The notes under the pieces are model-generated. The model was not told the origin of the DNA, made no database searches, and saw only the letters and a list, made by a program, of their open reading frames with translations. Both the position numbers and the translations under genes were made by a program. From the NCBI RefSeq assembly GCF_003342675.1, contig NZ_CP031148.1, positions 3,337,388-3,401,387 on the forward strand: a stretch of 64,000 nucleotides of DNA, given 5' to 3'. Numbering within the stretch: position 1 is the first letter of the stretch; each line of letters begins with the position of its first letter. This DNA is from Haloplanus rubicundus (GTDB taxonomy: Archaea > Halobacteriota > Halobacteria > Halobacteriales > Haloferacaceae). This document shows positions 35,460-42,752 of this stretch, piece by piece.

Positions 35460-35903
35460 ATGCTCGACGCGTTCCGCGCGGATCGGCGAGCGATAGAAGG
35501 ACTGCCAATCAGGCTCGTCATTGCCCTCGTCATCGGCGTCGCCAGCCTGAGCGTGATGATGAACATGCTGACCGGTATCCAGGGGCTGTCGACGACGGAA
35601 CTCGACGTGCGTCCCGACCCGGAGGTGATCGGTCCGGAGGAGCAGACGCTCGAACTGACCGTCGTCGGCGCCGACGGCTCCGCCATCGCCGACGCGACGG
35701 TGCTCGTCAAATCGGGGAGCGCCACCCTCGACGGCGTCGCGAAGGGAACGACCGGCGAGGACGGGACGGTGCGCATCTCCGTGACGCCGTCGCTCCGGGC
35801 GAATCAGGACGAAGGGACGCTGATCGCGGCGGTGAAACCACCCGCCGGGAGCGGCTACGTCGACCGTCGGGGGAACACGAAGGTGCTGGTGGTTCGAAGC
35901 TAG
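35460..35903 (+). CDS. Single-helix secreted or anchored protein with Ig-like domain
   Basis: The 147-residue protein has a short basic N-terminus (RADRRAIEGLP), one hydrophobic helix (about 17-40), and an outer beta domain (VVGADGSAIADATVLVKSGSATLDGVAKGT) of the carboxypeptidase-regulatory/Big type. The N-terminal pattern resembles, but does not strictly match, archaeal pilin-type signals. Its stop is one base from that of the convergent pcm gene. Family conserved in haloarchaea as far as I recall. Confidence 0.75.
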   Translation: MLDAFRADRRAIEGLPIRLVIALVIGVASLSVMMNMLTGIQGLSTTELDVRPDPEVIGPEEQTLELTVVGADGSAIADATVLVKSGSATLDGVAKGTTGEDGTVRISVTPSLRANQDEGTLIAAVKPPAGSGYVDRRGNTKVLVVRS

Positions 35904-35904
35904 C

Positions 35905-36678
35905 TCACCGTCGCCGATGGCCGCGCCCGCCGTCGAGGCGGTCGTCCCAGTCGATCCACTCGTGTTCCCAGCCGGTCGGGGCGAAGTAGCCCTGTTCGGC
36001 GAACTCGCGGTCCTCGCGCTCGGTGCGGTTGCGCGTGACGCCGCCGGCCTGTTCGCCGTCGACGAGGAGCGGTGCGAGCGCCATCGAACCGAACTCCTCG
36101 ACGACCGCGTACCCCTCGGGGGAGTCGTCGGCTTCGACGGCGGCGAGCGTCCCCTCCGGCGTCCCCAGCGGCATCACGAGTCTGCCGTCGGGGGCGAGTT
36201 GATCGAGCAGGGCACGCGGCGGCCGCACCGCCGACGCCTCGACGAGCACCCGGTCGAACGGGGCGTACTCCGGGAGGCCGTCCGCGCCGTCACGACGGTC
36301 GACGAGGACGCCCTCGTAGCCGGCTTGTCCGAGGTTCCGACGGGCGTCGAGGACGAGCCGGCGGGCGATGTCGACGGCGTGGACGTGGCGTTCGCCGACG
36401 AGTTCGGCGAGGAGGGCGGCCGTGTAGCCGACGCCGACGCCGACGACGAGCGTCTCGTCCCCGTCGTCGACGGCGAGGGCTTCGAGCAGGCGGGCGACGG
36501 TTCGGGGCGCGAGGACGTCAGTGCCGGCGTGGTCGCCGGTGCGGTTGTCGTACGGCTGCTCCTCGACGAAGGCGTGGCGGGGGACCGTCCGCATCGCCAC
36601 GCCAACGGCTTCGTCGAGGCCGCCGAGGGCGTGGTCGAGGCCGTCGACCATGTCTTCACGCAGTACCGCGGGGTCCAT
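35905..36678 (-). CDS. pcm: Protein-L-isoaspartate O-methyltransferase family protein
   Basis: The 257-residue SAM-dependent methyltransferase fold has VVGVGVGYTAALLAELVG (SAM-binding loop, about 78-95), HAVDIARRLVLDARRNLG and the N-terminal MRTVPRHAFVEE typical of Pcm. These enzymes repair isoaspartyl damage in proteins. The C-terminal extension (about 215-257) is charged and unusual. Confidence 0.88.
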   Translation of the reverse strand: MDPAVLREDMVDGLDHALGGLDEAVGVAMRTVPRHAFVEEQPYDNRTGDHAGTDVLAPRTVARLLEALAVDDGDETLVVGVGVGYTAALLAELVGERHVHAVDIARRLVLDARRNLGQAGYEGVLVDRRDGADGLPEYAPFDRVLVEASAVRPPRALLDQLAPDGRLVMPLGTPEGTLAAVEADDSPEGYAVVEEFGSMALAPLLVDGEQAGGVTRNRTEREDREFAEQGYFAPTGWEHEWIDWDDRLDGGRGHRRR

Positions 36679-36779
36679 ATGTGGACGCTGGATGCCGGTG
36701 GTTATGACTTTGTTGCCCCGCGACAGGCCGGGCTTGCGGGAACTGTTAACTATGTTTGTGACGTACGAAGGATTCGAGC

Positions 36780-37337
36780 ATGGGTGATCTCGACCGGGTG
36801 TTACGGAAGTACGCCACCAGTCAGAAGCTGATGGACCGGATCAGGTACACGGCCGAGACGCTCAGCATGGAGTTCGAGCGCTGGGACGAACAGCACGTGT
36901 CCGGGCCGAGCCTCTATTTTCTCGTCGTCGCGGACATCGACTTCGCCCACTACACGGACCCGCTGGGGGGGAATCGGTGGCCGGTCGAGCGGTGTCGGGT
37001 CGTCTCGGAGTCCACCGAATCGTTCACCAAGGTGGCCCGCGACGTGGCGTTCAGTTGCGACGGTGCCGTCGTGGTGACCGGCGACGGCACCATCCAGGAA
37101 CAGATGGTTCGCGTTCGGAGCCCTGGCCGGGGCGAAATCGGTGATGCCGGCGATCTCGACTACCCCGACTGGATGGGGACGAAACACCTGAGCGCGCTGG
37201 AGACGTCGACCCGCGAGGGGGTGCTCTGGGCCATCACGTTGAGCGAGGAGGACGGCCGGGTGACGACGTTTCTCGACGGCTCGTATCAGGACTACCCCCG
37301 GCCGGAGATCGGGGGTCGGTGGCGGCCCGAGCGGTAG
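36780..37337 (+). CDS. dacZ: Probable diadenylate cyclase (DAC domain, DacZ-like)
   Basis: The 185-residue protein carries the DAC signature: DGAVVVTGDGTI (Asp94-Gly95-Ala96), then GTKHLSALETS (His136, in place of the usual RHR/RHxxA) and WAITLSEEDGRVTTFLDG. It should make c-di-AMP from ATP, a signal tied to osmotic and potassium balance in haloarchaea. It appears complete, with no DisA DNA-binding part. TATA-like TTAACTATG (about 36746-36754) precedes the ATG by leaderless distance. The TrkA-N/permease genes at 38-40.7 kb are possible functional neighbours. Confidence 0.82.
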   Translation: MGDLDRVLRKYATSQKLMDRIRYTAETLSMEFERWDEQHVSGPSLYFLVVADIDFAHYTDPLGGNRWPVERCRVVSESTESFTKVARDVAFSCDGAVVVTGDGTIQEQMVRVRSPGRGEIGDAGDLDYPDWMGTKHLSALETSTREGVLWAITLSEEDGRVTTFLDGSYQDYPRPEIGGRWRPER

Positions 37338-37373
37338 CCGGGCGCGGATCGCTCGCGTGACGGAGACGACCGG

Positions 37374-38036
37374 CTACCACGCCGACCACGCGGCCGAGGT
37401 CACGTCGCGGCCGTAGACGCGCTTGACGTCCTTCGCGAAGACGCTGTCGCCCTCGTGGTCGAGTTTCTCGAAGCGGTACTCCGGGGCGTCGTCGCGCACC
37501 TGGACGCCGGTGATCTCGAACTCCTCGTCGCCGAAGGCGGCCGTCTCGCCGACGACGAACTCGTGGTCGCCGGGCACCGACACCGTGACGCTCCGGGACT
37601 CGTCGCGCCGGCCGTCGTTCGGGTGGACGGTCACGTTGACGCGGACGTTGTCGACGGCGCGGGTCCAGAGCGTCTCGATATCTTCCACGGTGGCCTCCTC
37701 GACACGCTGATCGCCGTCGAGTTCGATGGCGGTGATCCGCACCTGCATGATCGCCTCGGGCGTGTCGACGACGAACTCCTCGCCGCGGGAGACCGTCTCC
37801 TCGGCGGGCACGTCGACGGTCGTCGTCAACGACTCCTCGCCCTGCGAGACGACGACGTCGACGTCGACCTCGCGGGGCGGATCGTAGCGCTCCTTGTGGA
37901 CGTGACCACAGTCGGTACAGCGGACGGTGACCTGCCCGCCGGGTTTCAGCACCTCGTGAACGGTCGTCGCCGTCGGAGTACAGGAGGGACAGGCGAGTGC
38001 GACGCGGTCGCCCGCGTCGGGTCCGGGATGGCTCAT
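37374..38036 (-). CDS. HVO_0476-family zinc-finger protein
   Basis: The 220-residue acidic protein has CPSC (near residue 16) and CTDCGHVHKERY (near 40), forming a zinc ribbon, followed by beta-rich KOW/OB-like segments. It matches the haloarchaeal HVO_0476 family of unknown role, likely nucleic-acid or protein binding. Confidence 0.8.
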   Translation of the reverse strand: MSHPGPDAGDRVALACPSCTPTATTVHEVLKPGGQVTVRCTDCGHVHKERYDPPREVDVDVVVSQGEESLTTTVDVPAEETVSRGEEFVVDTPEAIMQVRITAIELDGDQRVEEATVEDIETLWTRAVDNVRVNVTVHPNDGRRDESRSVTVSVPGDHEFVVGETAAFGDEEFEITGVQVRDDAPEYRFEKLDHEGDSVFAKDVKRVYGRDVTSAAWSAW

Positions 38037-38095
38037 GCGGGGTCGTAGCCGGTCAGGCGGTAAAAGTCCGCCCTTCCAGCTTCCGAGTCTCTCTC

Positions 38096-40276
38096 TCAGA
38101 AGACGACCCGTTCGAGTAGCCGGCGCACGAGCGGCGGGCGGCGCGTCGAGACGGGGTAGACGGTGACGGTCGTACAGTTGGACGTCGGGAGCTGTGGCCG
38201 CTCGTCGAGGACGGCGGACCGGAGTCGGTGGTCGGCGCCGGCGCGGACGAGCACGTCGGGGTCGGCCGGGCGGCCACCGTCGGTGCGGACGGATTCGGCG
38301 CGAACCGGCACGTCGAGCAGCGTCGACAGCGCCGACCGGTAGTCGGCCATCGTGCGCCGGTACTTCGTCGTGTCGTCGGCGTCGCCGTCGGGGTACCAGA
38401 GCGAGAGGTGCCCGTCGTTCGCCGTCGCGAACGCCTCCGCGACCGACACCGCGCGGGAGTCGTACGGGCTCCCGTCGCCCGAGAGGACGATCCGTTCCGG
38501 GGCGTCGTAGCCGATGTTGTCGACGAGGAGCACGTCACAGGGGGCGTGCCGGACGACCCAGTCGACCGGGTCGCCGAGCAGGCGCGAGCGGAGCCGGAGG
38601 GGTTCGTGTTCGGCGACCACGGCGTCGACGCCGTGGCTCTCGGCGACGTTGACGATAGCGTGTTTCGTGTCGTGGCTGACGACTTCGTCGGCCTCGACGG
38701 CGACGTCGAACTCGGCGGCGAGGTCCTCGACCCGTCGCTCGAAGGAGCGGTCGGCCGGGGACTGGGCCGTCGCGGACTCGGTGAGCGGCGCCTGATCCGG
38801 AATCTCCTCGAAGCGGACGACGAGGACGCGGCCGTCGTGGGGGCGGACGATGTCCGCGGCCATGGCGACGAGCGACCGCTCCCGGGCCTCGCCGACGGCC
38901 TTCGTCAGCGCGACGAGCACCGTATGTGCTCGCTCGTCCGCCTCGGCCTCGACGTCGGTGAGCGCGTTCCGACCGACCTGACGCCGGATGGCGTCGGCCG
39001 CGACGCCGTCCCGACGCACCCGCGGGCGGACGTAGCCCAGATACCAGCCGACGCTCCCGAGCGTGATGACGGCGGCGCCGACGAGCGCGACCGGTCCCAT
39101 CTGCGTCAACAGGAGGATCCCCGTGACGGCGCCGAACAGCTGCATCCACGGGTAGAGCGGCGAGGTGAACTCGGGGTCGTACTCCGTGTTCCCTTCACGG
39201 AACGCGACGACGGCGACGTTGATCAGCGCGAACACCATGATCTGGAAGGCGCTCGCGAGTTTCGCGATCTCCAGGATGGGGACGAAGGCGATGAGCGCCA
39301 GCAACACGGCGCCGGTGAGCGTGATGGAGGTGACGGGCGTCCCGAACCGCTCGCTGACCGTCGAGAGCGACGGCGGCGCCAACTGATCCCGGCTCATCGC
39401 GAACGGGTAGCGCGACGAGGAGAGGATGCCGGCGTTGGCCGTCGAGACGAGCGCGAGGATGGCCGCGAGGATGACGGCGACGACGCCGGCCCGGCCGAGG
39501 GTGACTTCGGCGGCGACGGCCACCGGCGTCAGCGAGCCGGCGACGCTCCCGGGGTCGGTGATCCCGACGAGGACGGCGACGATGGCCACGTACAGGAGCG
39601 TCGTGAACGCGAGGGAGCCGAGGATGCCGAGCGGGATGTTGCGGCCGGGATGCTCCACCTCCTCGGCGATGCTCGCCACCTTGGTGACGCCGGCGTAGGA
39701 GACGAACACCAGCCCAGTCGCGGCGAGGAGGCCGCCGAGACCCGAATCGAAGAAGCCGGCGTAGTTCGCCGACTGGACGCCCGGTGCGCTCCCGGCGGCG
39801 AACCAGCCGAGCGCCGCGAGCATGACGACGACGATGGCCAGTTGGAGCCGCCCCGTCTGTTTCGCGCCGACGACGTTCACGAGGATCAGAAGCGTCGCCA
39901 GCCCCAAGGCGACGGGCTGGAGCGGGAGGTCGAACAGGAGCAGGAGGTAGGGAACGCCGCCGACGAGCGCGAGCGCGCCCTTGAACGAGAGCGAGAACCA
40001 CGTGCCGACGCCGGCGACGGTGCCGAGCAGCGGGCCCATCCCGCGCTCGATGTAGATGTAGGTGCCGCCGGCCTCCGGCATCGCGGTCGCCATCTCGGAT
40101 TTCGAGAGCGCGGCCGGCACCACGAGCAGGCCGGCGAGGAGATAGGCGAGGACGACGGCTGGTCCGGCGATTTCCAGCGCCAGCGCCGGCAGGATGAAGA
40201 TGCCGCTCCCGATCATGGCGCCGATGCTGATGGCGAGCACCGACGGGAGGCCGAGGTCACGTTCCAGCTCCTTCAT
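38096..40276 (-). CDS. APC-family amino acid permease fused to universal stress domains
   Basis: The 726-residue protein begins with a twelve-helix APC transporter (about 10-420; SIGAMIGSGIFILPA near residue 16 is the substrate-binding unwound helix). The cytosolic part has two UspA-like domains (about 445-580 and 590-700), with SHGVDAVVAEHEPLR and LRSRLLGDPVDWVVRHAPCDVLLVDN. Fused USP domains may sense ATP or stress and gate transport. It overlaps the TrkA-N gene by 4 bases. Confidence 0.92.
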   Translation of the reverse strand: MKELERDLGLPSVLAISIGAMIGSGIFILPALALEIAGPAVVLAYLLAGLLVVPAALSKSEMATAMPEAGGTYIYIERGMGPLLGTVAGVGTWFSLSFKGALALVGGVPYLLLLFDLPLQPVALGLATLLILVNVVGAKQTGRLQLAIVVVMLAALGWFAAGSAPGVQSANYAGFFDSGLGGLLAATGLVFVSYAGVTKVASIAEEVEHPGRNIPLGILGSLAFTTLLYVAIVAVLVGITDPGSVAGSLTPVAVAAEVTLGRAGVVAVILAAILALVSTANAGILSSSRYPFAMSRDQLAPPSLSTVSERFGTPVTSITLTGAVLLALIAFVPILEIAKLASAFQIMVFALINVAVVAFREGNTEYDPEFTSPLYPWMQLFGAVTGILLLTQMGPVALVGAAVITLGSVGWYLGYVRPRVRRDGVAADAIRRQVGRNALTDVEAEADERAHTVLVALTKAVGEARERSLVAMAADIVRPHDGRVLVVRFEEIPDQAPLTESATAQSPADRSFERRVEDLAAEFDVAVEADEVVSHDTKHAIVNVAESHGVDAVVAEHEPLRLRSRLLGDPVDWVVRHAPCDVLLVDNIGYDAPERIVLSGDGSPYDSRAVSVAEAFATANDGHLSLWYPDGDADDTTKYRRTMADYRSALSTLLDVPVRAESVRTDGGRPADPDVLVRAGADHRLRSAVLDERPQLPTSNCTTVTVYPVSTRRPPLVRRLLERVVF

Positions 40277-40728
40277 CCGTCGACCTCGCCGAGACGGGGA
40301 CGGACGCCGTCCACGACGGCGTCGGCCAGCACCGTCGTCGCACAGATCGGTTCGTGACCCGCCGCGGCGACGAGGTCGAACCGCTCCGGGGAGTGAACCA
40401 CGACGAAGGCCTCTGGGATGCCGAATCGGGTCCGGAGAAGCTGGGCGACGAGCAGATTCCGACCGTCGTCCGGCGTCGCCACGACGACGGTTGCCGTCTC
40501 CGTCACGCCGGCGTCTGCCAGGACGGTCACGTCCCGCGGATCGCCACGCAGCGTCGGGAGGTCGTCGACGTGGGCGTCGGCGTCGACGAGGGTGACGTCG
40601 TGGCCGACGGCGTGCAACCGCCGAGCGACCGCGATACCGAGGTGACTCCCCCCGAGGACGTAACAGCGCGTCTCGGGGCCACCGGCGGTCGGTTCCGCTC
40701 TCGTACGGAGGGACGAACGTACTCTCAT
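40273..40728 (-). CDS. TrkA-N (RCK-type) NAD-binding protein
   Basis: The 151-residue Rossmann domain has YVLGGSHLGIAVARRLHAVGHDVTLVDAD (about 22-52) and ends near residue 140 without a RCK-C domain. Such proteins gate potassium channels and amino acid/cation transporters by binding NAD(H) or nucleotides. The four-base overlap with the permease gene implies it regulates that permease. A TATA candidate (minus strand, about 40793-40802) lies beside the palindrome at 40812. Confidence 0.85.
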   Translation of the reverse strand: MRVRSSLRTRAEPTAGGPETRCYVLGGSHLGIAVARRLHAVGHDVTLVDADAHVDDLPTLRGDPRDVTVLADAGVTETATVVVATPDDGRNLLVAQLLRTRFGIPEAFVVVHSPERFDLVAAAGHEPICATTVLADAVVDGVRPRLGEVDG

Positions 40729-40811
40729 GATAGTGAAGCGACGGCGTCGTGAGCAGACCCGTCGCGCGTTACCGGCATTAGATCACGGAACATCATAAGT
40801 TGGCCGGTTTC

Positions 40812-40828
40812 TTTGACGATTCGTCAAA
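40812..40828. promoter_or_regulatory. 17-bp operator TTTGACGA-T-TCGTCAAA
   Basis: A perfect 8-bp dyad with one central base lies between the divergent TrkA-N/permease operon and the Lrp gene. Position and form fit a site for the Lrp regulator at 40918. Confidence 0.65.
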
Positions 40829-40917
40829 CGAAGTTCGTTATACACCGCTTCCGTCATTGAGGGGTGTGAGTACCCCGAGCGCAAAGGTAAAACGGGCCGC
40901 GGCGAAAGGGTGCGGCG

Positions 40918-41391
40918 ATGAAAGACGGTGAGTTGGACTCCGTCGACAGATCGATCCTCTACTACCTCCAGCAGGACGCCCGGCACACGTCGTCGAGCGA
41001 CATCGCGGAGCAACTCGGGCTGTCGTCGAGCACCGTCCGCACGCGCCTCAACAAACTCGAAGAGAGCGGCATCGTCCGGGGCTACCACGTCGACATCGAC
41101 TACGATCTGGCGGGCTATCCGCTCTACACGAAGATCATCTGTACCGCGCCGGTGACCGAGCGGGACACGCTGGCGAACCGGGCACGGACGGTCGGCGGCG
41201 TCACCGCGGTCCGCGAAATCATGACCGGGAAACGGAACGTGTACGTCAACGCCATCGGGAAGAGCCACGACGACCTGAACCGGATCGCCAGCGAACTCGA
41301 CGACCTCGGTCTCGAAATCGTGGACGAGCAGATCATCCGGGACGAGTACGTCTGTCCCTACCACGGGTTCCTCGACGAGGACATCGAGTAA
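40918..41391 (+). CDS. Lrp/AsnC-family transcriptional regulator
   Basis: The 157-residue protein has an N-terminal HTH (about 5-60; VDRSILYYLQQDARHTSSSDIAEQLGLSSSTVRTRLNKLEE) and a C-terminal RAM effector domain. It is transcribed away from the permease operon with a 17-bp dyad between, so autoregulation and control of amino acid uptake are likely. It starts at ATG 40918, with AGGTAAAAC about 30 bases upstream as promoter. Confidence 0.93.
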   Translation: MKDGELDSVDRSILYYLQQDARHTSSSDIAEQLGLSSSTVRTRLNKLEESGIVRGYHVDIDYDLAGYPLYTKIICTAPVTERDTLANRARTVGGVTAVREIMTGKRNVYVNAIGKSHDDLNRIASELDDLGLEIVDEQIIRDEYVCPYHGFLDEDIE

Positions 41392-41432
41392 CGGGCCAAT
41401 CGTTTATTGTTCGGCCGGCCGAGTGTGGGCGT

Positions 41433-42224
41433 GTGACGACGGTAGAGCACGCGGGTCACGGCGAGGGCGAACACACCAGCAGGTGGCCGCTCGTCACCGC
41501 CGTCGGTGCCGCGGCGCTGTACGTCGGCGCCGGACTCGCGCTCGTCGGTCTCGACCTCGTGCCCGCCGTCCTCCCGGCGGTGCTCGTGGGCGGCGGCGCA
41601 CTCGGCTTCGTCGGCGGCCTCGCCGGGTGGTTCGCCGAGGCGTTCCTCGTCGACTACTGGGACGAGAGAGAGGACGTCTACACCGGCGGGATGGTCCTCT
41701 TTCTCGTCTCGGACGTGTCGACGTTCCTCGCCGGCTTCGTCTACTACGGCTTCATCCGGATCGGAGCGTGGCCGCCGACGGAGTTGCCCCCCTTACTGGG
41801 CTCGCTCGTCGTCGTGAACACCCTCATTCTGGTGGCGTCGAGCCTGACGCTCCACTACGGGCACGGCGCCCTCGAAGCCGGGAACCGCCGCGGCTTCCTC
41901 GCCGGTCTCGGGGTGACGACCCTCCTCGGCGTCGTCTTCCTCGGCGGACAGGCGCTGGAGTACTACGAGTTCGTCACCCACGAGCACTTCACGCTCGCGG
42001 GCGGGGCGTTCGCCACCGCCTTCTACGGGCTGACCGGCCTCCACGGTCTCCACGTCACCCTCGGCGTCGTCCTCCTCGGCATCACCCTCGGCCGGGCGCT
42101 CCGGGGGTCGTTCGGCCCGGAGCGCGACACCTCGATTCGCACCGTCTCGCTGTACTGGCACTTCGTCGACGTGGTGTGGATACTCCTCGTCGTGGTGCTG
42201 TACGTCGGGGCGGTCGTCGGGTAA
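41433..42224 (+). CDS. coxC: Heme-copper oxidase subunit III
   Basis: The 263-residue protein with seven membrane helices matches cytochrome oxidase subunit III (the EYYEFVTHEHFTLAGGAFATAFYGLTGLHGLHV and YWHFVDVVWILL segments are characteristic). It starts at GTG 41433, about 27 bases after TTTATTG (leaderless). Its stop directly abuts that of the minus-strand oxidase accessory gene. It works with subunits I and II nearby. Confidence 0.93.
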   Translation: MTTVEHAGHGEGEHTSRWPLVTAVGAAALYVGAGLALVGLDLVPAVLPAVLVGGGALGFVGGLAGWFAEAFLVDYWDEREDVYTGGMVLFLVSDVSTFLAGFVYYGFIRIGAWPPTELPPLLGSLVVVNTLILVASSLTLHYGHGALEAGNRRGFLAGLGVTTLLGVVFLGGQALEYYEFVTHEHFTLAGGAFATAFYGLTGLHGLHVTLGVVLLGITLGRALRGSFGPERDTSIRTVSLYWHFVDVVWILLVVVLYVGAVVG

Positions 42225-42752
42225 CTACTCCAGCCCCCGCTCCAGTTCGACGAGTTTCCGGTAGACCGGCGGCGTCAGGATGCCGACGACGCCGAGCGCG
42301 ATGGCGAACACGCCGAGCGGGAACTGGAGCGGCGCCGTCTCGAAACAGGGATTGTCCGCGACGACCGTCGCGTAGTAGTCCTCGCCCTCGTAGGTCACGA
42401 GCGTCCCGTTCTCGAACGCCCCGGCGTTGGGGAAGGGCCCCTCGACGTGGGCCTCGCCGATGGGGTCGTCGAGGGCCGCCTCGAACGCCGCTCGCTCGGA
42501 GGGAGCGAGCGAAGCGAACTCGAGGCGGTCGACCGTCGGCGGCGGCGAGTCGGCGAACCGGCGGTCGGTCTCCTCGGGCGACTCGACGGCGACCGTCGGG
42601 GCACCACAGGTGGTGAGGTCCTCCTGAATCAGGCCGTAGGCGCCGGGGACGGCCGCCGCGATGCCGACGGCGACGACCAGCACGCCCACGAAGGGGACGC
42701 CGTAGGTGAACAGCGCCGACTCGGAGTCGGTGTCGGCGTCGTCCGGCATCAT
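42225..42752 (-). CDS. Oxidase-operon membrane protein of unknown role
   Basis: The 175-residue protein has an N-terminal helix (about 13-33), an outer loop with paired Cys (CGAP, NPCFETAP) and a C-terminal helix (about 145-163). It overlaps the end of the subunit I gene, so it is probably an accessory or small subunit of the oxidase. A longer reading frame that runs back across subunit I is a shadow. Confidence 0.75.
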   Translation of the reverse strand: MMPDDADTDSESALFTYGVPFVGVLVVAVGIAAAVPGAYGLIQEDLTTCGAPTVAVESPEETDRRFADSPPPTVDRLEFASLAPSERAAFEAALDDPIGEAHVEGPFPNAGAFENGTLVTYEGEDYYATVVADNPCFETAPLQFPLGVFAIALGVVGILTPPVYRKLVELERGLE

